Source of the DNA: an uncultured Acidobacteriota bacterium
GTDB lineage: Bacteria; Acidobacteriota; Vicinamibacteria; Vicinamibacterales; UBA2999
Direction: 5' to 3'
DNA: 53,267 nucleotides
Assembly (NCBI GenBank): GCA_902826515.1
Contig: CADEFD010000014.1
Span: 1-53,267, forward strand
Shown: positions 48,796 to 53,267 of the stretch, piece by piece
How positions within the stretch are numbered: the first letter of the stretch is position 1
Layout: each line of letters opens with the position of its first letter
Made by a program: the position numbers and the translations under genes
The notes under the pieces: generated by a model
Told to the model about the DNA's origin: nothing
What the model saw: the letters and a program-made list of their open reading frames with translations, nothing else
The model's database searches: none

Positions 48796-48985
48796 CACAC
48801 CGGGGTCCGCCTGGCAGCGCGACGCGATCACGTTGTCGTCAGCGATGTGCCGTTTCAGGACTCACTCGATGACGCACGTCCTGGCGTGCGTGGATTCTCA
48901 GGGGTGCGAGCCGGTGCCGTGACCGGCATCGCCCTTGCAGCGGACGGCTCGGCGCGGACGTCGCACGCGCACGAGGACCCCCTGC

Positions 48986-51940
48986 ATGAGAATCCGCCAC
49001 GCGCTGCTGGGTGCGCTTCTGGCCGCAACCGCCGCCGGTCACGTCACGTCAGCCCGCCAGGGCGCGCTGCCTGCGGCGCCGATCCTCTTCGTCACCCAGG
49101 TGCCCACGCCGGCCGACTTCGCCACCATCGGGTCGGTGTTCGCGAACCACAAAGGGGCGGTGTCGGACGCACCGCGCGGCGGCGATCTGTGGATTCGGTA
49201 TCCGGGCGGCACGCTGAAGAACCTCACGGCGGCGGCCGGCTACGGGACCACGGGACTGCAGGGCGCCGGTGGGATCGCCGTGCGGGAGCCGTCCGTTCAC
49301 TGGGACGGCACCAGGGCCGTCTTCAGCATGGTCGTGGGCGCACCCACCAGACAATACGAGGTGGCCACCTACTACTGGCAGCTGTACGAAGTTACCGGTC
49401 TGAATCAGAATCAGACACCGGTCATCACGAAGGTGCCGAATCAGCCGGCGAACTACAACAACGTGAGTCCGATCTACGGCGCCGACGACCGTATCATCTT
49501 TTCGTCAGACCGGCCGCGCGATGGCCAGCGGCATCTGTATCCGCAGCTCGACGAATACGAGTCAACACCGGTGGTCTCTGGTCTGTGGAGTCTGGATCCG
49601 GCGACGGGCGACCTCTTCCTCCTCAATCATTCGCCCTCGGGCGTGTTCTCGCCGCAGGTAGACACCTTCGGACGCGTGATCTTCACGCGCTGGGATCACC
49701 TGCAGCGCGATCAGCAGGCCGACGCCGACGCCGCGGGCGGCGGCACCTACGGCACGTTCAACTTCGCCAGTGAAGCCATCGGCGCGGCGGCCCTGAACAG
49801 CCGCACGGAGGTGTTCCCCGAGCCGCGTATCGCCGCCGGCACCGTCGAGGCCTACACCCTCAACCAGTTCTTCCCGTGGCAGATCAACGACGACGGCACA
49901 GGTGAAGAGACGCTGAACCACATCGGCCGGCATGAGCTGAGCCGCTACTTCAACCGCAGCTTCAACAACGACCCGCGGCTGCTGGAGTTCAATCCCGGGT
50001 CGCGGTTCAATGCCAACTCAATCACGAACTTCCTGCAGATCAAGGAAGCGCCGTCGCAGGCCGGCACCTACATCGGCATCGACGCGCCGGAGTTCACGAC
50101 GCACGCCGCCGGCCAGATCATCAGCATCAACGGTGCGCCCACGGTCAACCCCGACCAGATGGCCATCACGTACCTGACCCATCCCGACACGGCCAGCACC
50201 GACGACACGCCGAGCCCCAACCACTCCGGCCTCTATCGCAATCCGCTGCCGATGGCCGACGGGTTGCTCGTGGCCGTGCACACGAGCGAGACGCGGGCGG
50301 ACCGGAACGACGGCACCCGGGCGGCGCCGCAGTCGCGCTACCGGTTCCGGATGAAGACGCTCACTCAGGCGGGCCAGTACTGGGTGCCGGGCCAGGTGCT
50401 CACCGGCGCGGGCATCGTCGAGACCATTTCCTACTGGGATCCCGATGTCCTGGTCAGCTACACCGGCGAACTGTGGGAGCTCGATCCGGTCGAAGTGCGA
50501 GCGCGGCCGCGGCCGCCCCGGCGCACGAATCCGATTCACCCGCCGGAGCAGCAGGTGTTCGCCGACGAAGGCGTGGATATCGCGGAGCTCCGCCGCTATC
50601 TGCGCGCCAACAACCTCGCGCTGGTCGTCAGCCGCGATGTGACGACCCGCGACGGCGCCGATCGGCAGCAACCGTTCCGGCTGCGTGTTCCTGGCGGCGC
50701 ACAGTCGCTGCCCGGCACCGGCACGACCTACGACGTCGGCTTCATGCAGTTCTTCCAGGGTGATCTCATCCGCGGCATGGGCGGACCGGCGAGCCCGCGC
50801 CCCGGGCGCCGTGTGCTGGCGCAGCCGATGCACGACCCGGCGGCGCAGAACCCACCAGTTGCGGTTCCGCTGCAGGGCGCGGTGAAGATCGGCCGCGATG
50901 GGTCGATGGCGGCCTTCGTGCCGGCACGGCGCGCGCTGTCGTGGCACCTCACGAGTCCGACCGGCACGCCGGTGGTGCGCGAGCGTTACTGGCTGACGTT
51001 CCAGCCGGGGGAGATCCGCACCTGCACGTCGTGCCACGGCGTCAACACGCAGGATCAGTTGAACCGGCCGGAGCCGCAGAACAAGCCCGAGGCGCTGGCG
51101 GAGCTGATGCGGTTCTATCGCACGCAGTCGCAAGGGACGGGCGCGCCCACGAACCTGCAGGTGCAGTCGATCGTCGGCAACACGGTGACGCTGCAGTGGG
51201 CCGCGGCGGCCGCGGCCACCGGCTATCTCGTCGAGGGCGGCACGACGCCCGGCGCCACGATGGGCCAGATCCCCACCGGCTCCACGAACACGACCTTCAG
51301 CTTCCCGTCACCGAGCGGCGTGTTGTATCTGCGGGTCAAGGCACTGGGGGCGAACGGCGCGGCGAGCGCGCCCTCGAACGAAGTGCAGGTCGCCGTGAAC
51401 GTGCCGATGCCGCCGGCGGCGCCGACGATGCTGACCGGCAACGCCATCGGCAGTCGCCTGCAGCTGGCGTGGACCAACCCGGCCGGCGGCGGCGCGTCCA
51501 CGGCGCTCCTGCTGCACGTCAGCGGCGCCCTGTCGCTGACGTTGCCGCTCGCACCGGCGCAGTCGTTCTCGTATCCCGCCGTGCCACCGGGCACCTACAC
51601 CTTCTCGACCTCGGCGCAGAATGCGGCCGGCACGAGCCCGGCGTCGAACAGCGTGACGCTGACCTTCCCCGGCACCTGCACACCGCCTGGTGTGCCCACC
51701 AGCTTTCAGGCGACGACGGTTGGCAATCTCGTGACCGTGTCGTGGAACTCCCCCGCCGCCGGTGGCGCACCGGATGCCTACACACTGAACGTCACGGGGG
51801 CGTTCAGTGGCAGCGTCAGCACGTCCGAGCGCTCGCTGTCTGGTGTCGTCGGGCCCGGCACGTACACGCTGGCAGTGGCCTCCGTCAACCCGTGCGGCAC
51901 GAGCGCCGCGACGGCGCCGCAGACGGTGGTCGTGCCGTAG
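48986..51940 (+). CDS. Large exported protein with one c-type haem motif and FnIII-like repeats
   Basis: A 984-residue protein. A signal peptide (about 1-23, cleavage near T-S-A-R) is followed by a beta-rich region with propeller-like repeats (I-I-F-S-S-D-R-P near 170; F-G-R-V-I-F-T-R-W-D near 229), resembling the middle domain of hydrazine-synthase-alpha-related proteins. A single haem-binding motif C680-T-S-C683-H684 follows a W-x-L-T-S-P-T-G segment and a P-G-E-I-R-T turn. Three fibronectin-III-like domains occupy about 720-984. GAGGA lies 8 nt before ATG 48986; the frame extends upstream to 48935. One haem suggests electron transfer, but catalysis is unproven, and anammox is not implied. 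It follows the ADOP gene after 190 nt. Confidence 0.72.
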   Translation: MRIRHALLGALLAATAAGHVTSARQGALPAAPILFVTQVPTPADFATIGSVFANHKGAVSDAPRGGDLWIRYPGGTLKNLTAAAGYGTTGLQGAGGIAVREPSVHWDGTRAVFSMVVGAPTRQYEVATYYWQLYEVTGLNQNQTPVITKVPNQPANYNNVSPIYGADDRIIFSSDRPRDGQRHLYPQLDEYESTPVVSGLWSLDPATGDLFLLNHSPSGVFSPQVDTFGRVIFTRWDHLQRDQQADADAAGGGTYGTFNFASEAIGAAALNSRTEVFPEPRIAAGTVEAYTLNQFFPWQINDDGTGEETLNHIGRHELSRYFNRSFNNDPRLLEFNPGSRFNANSITNFLQIKEAPSQAGTYIGIDAPEFTTHAAGQIISINGAPTVNPDQMAITYLTHPDTASTDDTPSPNHSGLYRNPLPMADGLLVAVHTSETRADRNDGTRAAPQSRYRFRMKTLTQAGQYWVPGQVLTGAGIVETISYWDPDVLVSYTGELWELDPVEVRARPRPPRRTNPIHPPEQQVFADEGVDIAELRRYLRANNLALVVSRDVTTRDGADRQQPFRLRVPGGAQSLPGTGTTYDVGFMQFFQGDLIRGMGGPASPRPGRRVLAQPMHDPAAQNPPVAVPLQGAVKIGRDGSMAAFVPARRALSWHLTSPTGTPVVRERYWLTFQPGEIRTCTSCHGVNTQDQLNRPEPQNKPEALAELMRFYRTQSQGTGAPTNLQVQSIVGNTVTLQWAAAAAATGYLVEGGTTPGATMGQIPTGSTNTTFSFPSPSGVLYLRVKALGANGAASAPSNEVQVAVNVPMPPAAPTMLTGNAIGSRLQLAWTNPAGGGASTALLLHVSGALSLTLPLAPAQSFSYPAVPPGTYTFSTSAQNAAGTSPASNSVTLTFPGTCTPPGVPTSFQATTVGNLVTVSWNSPAAGGAPDAYTLNVTGAFSGSVSTSERSLSGVVGPGTYTLAVASVNPCGTSAATAPQTVVVP

Positions 51941-52042
51941 GAGCGCCCGACCCGCACGCCACGGACGCCGCCGGGGGGTGCGCACGGCGGTCTCACGCGC
52001 ATCGAGTTTGCAGTCCGTGCTCTTTCCGCGCAGTCTGCACGT

Positions 52043-52076
52043 TGACGGACGACTATATAGGTACGCTATACATAGG
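52043..52076 (+). promoter_or_regulatory. Promoter and AT-rich operator upstream of second PadR
   Basis: TTGACG at 52043-52048 precedes TATACA at 52068-52073 (19-bp spacer; CTATAC gives 18). Between and overlapping lie CTATATAG (52054-52061), a perfect 8-bp palindrome, and CTATACATAG (52067-52076), a near palindrome. This is one of the few AT-rich patches in the window. Transcription would start about 3 nt before the PadR ATG, nearly leaderless. The two CTATA-type elements are candidate PadR half-sites. Confidence 0.5.
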
Positions 52077-52082
52077 GTCGCG

Positions 52083-52413
52083 ATGGCGACGATGAACGCA
52101 TCAATCAAACGAGGCAGCGCGGAACTGGCGGTGCTCGCGGTGCTGGAGCATCAGCCGCTCCACGGCTACGAAATTGCCCGCCGCATCGAACAGCAGAGCG
52201 ACGGCGCCCTCAAGTTCACGCTCGCCTCGTTGTATCCCCTGCTCTATCGGATGGAGACACGCGGCTGGACGAAGGCCACGTGGGAGACCACGCCGGCGGG
52301 CGTCCGCCGCCGCTGCTACGGCCTGACGGCCAAAGGGGTCAAGCAGCTCGACGCGACACGCCGTGAGTGGGACGTGTTCTTCCAGGCACTCAGCCGGATC
52401 GGCGGGCTCCGCC

Positions 52414-52421
<8 letters not shown>
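52083..52421 (+). CDS. PadR-family transcriptional regulator (second)
   Basis: A 112-residue winged-helix protein: S-A-E-L-A-V-L-A-V-L (12-21), H-G-Y-E-I-A-R-R-I-E-Q (27-37), recognition helix L-A-S-L-Y-P-L-L-Y-R-M-E (47-58) and wing R-R-R-C-Y-G-L-T-A-K-G (76-86). It begins with ATG 52083 (ATG 52092 is an alternative), only about 10 nt after the predicted -10 box, with no ribosome site. It overlaps the next gene by 8 nt. It is paralogous to the PadR at 45811 but differs clearly in sequence. Confidence 0.92.

Positions 52422-53267
<846 letters not shown>

Overview
The window is a stretch of chromosome from a high-GC, two-membraned (diderm) bacterium. The best guess is an acidobacterium, perhaps a Vicinamibacteria/Luteitalea-like lineage. 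This rests on a PadR regulator followed by a large MacB/FtsX-type permease of the ADOP kind (45811-48795), a second PadR plus prefix-domain membrane protein, a CBM9-like/DUF5916 outer-membrane protein and an Omp85-type barrel. The taxon is inferred from gene content only. I see no rRNA, tRNA, CRISPR array or insertion sequence. Coding density is very high, and the longest gene-free stretch is about 280 bases (17181-17459).

Region 1 (1-8776). The tail of a fumarylacetoacetate-hydrolase-family gene meets a small lipoprotein gene head-on at a perfect 22-bp palindrome that contains both stop codons. A fused trehalose-6-phosphate synthase/phosphatase (OtsA-OtsB, minus strand) is divergent from a MarR regulator. 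A perfect 18-bp palindrome lies between them, next to the MarR start codon. The MarR gene leads a plus-strand run: MscS channel, an HtrA-like protein that lacks the serine motif, a CPA2 cation/proton antiporter, a TM-helix membrane protein and an amidohydrolase. The theme is osmotic and ionic stress.

Region 2 (8784-17180). A mixed accessory block: a GNAT-nitrilase fusion with glycine at the catalytic cysteine position, a small zinc ribbon, an SRPBCC protein, a LysR regulator divergent from a methyltransferase/DUF2938 pair, a Tat-exported DsrE-like protein, a short STAS-like protein, a GAF/sigma54-type activator and a small membrane-anchored protein.

Region 3 (17460-34593). A tightly packed ten-gene plus-strand operon, mostly joined by 4-nt start/stop overlaps: glgX, glgE, glgB, treS, a glycosyltransferase, a TM-helix protein, mak, treZ, a tandem UspA protein and treY. 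Together these encode a complete glycogen-trehalose cycle. TreS converts trehalose to maltose, Mak makes maltose 1-phosphate, GlgE extends an alpha-1,4-glucan and GlgB branches it. GlgX debranches the glucan, and TreY plus TreZ return trehalose. With OtsAB, three trehalose routes and the GlgE route lie within about 34 kb. No glgC or glgA is present in the window.

Region 4 (34672-53267). First comes a 2279-residue protein that joins a TamB-type inner-membrane/periplasmic half to a POTRA/Omp85 outer-membrane barrel in one reading frame. This is the most striking single gene here. It is followed by a YihY/BrkB protein, a convergent secreted protein, the CBM9/DUF5916 barrel protein, the PadR-ADOP pair, a large secreted protein with one c-type haem motif and fibronectin-like repeats, a second PadR with a prefix-domain membrane protein, and the C-terminal end of a cytochrome P450 running off the right edge.
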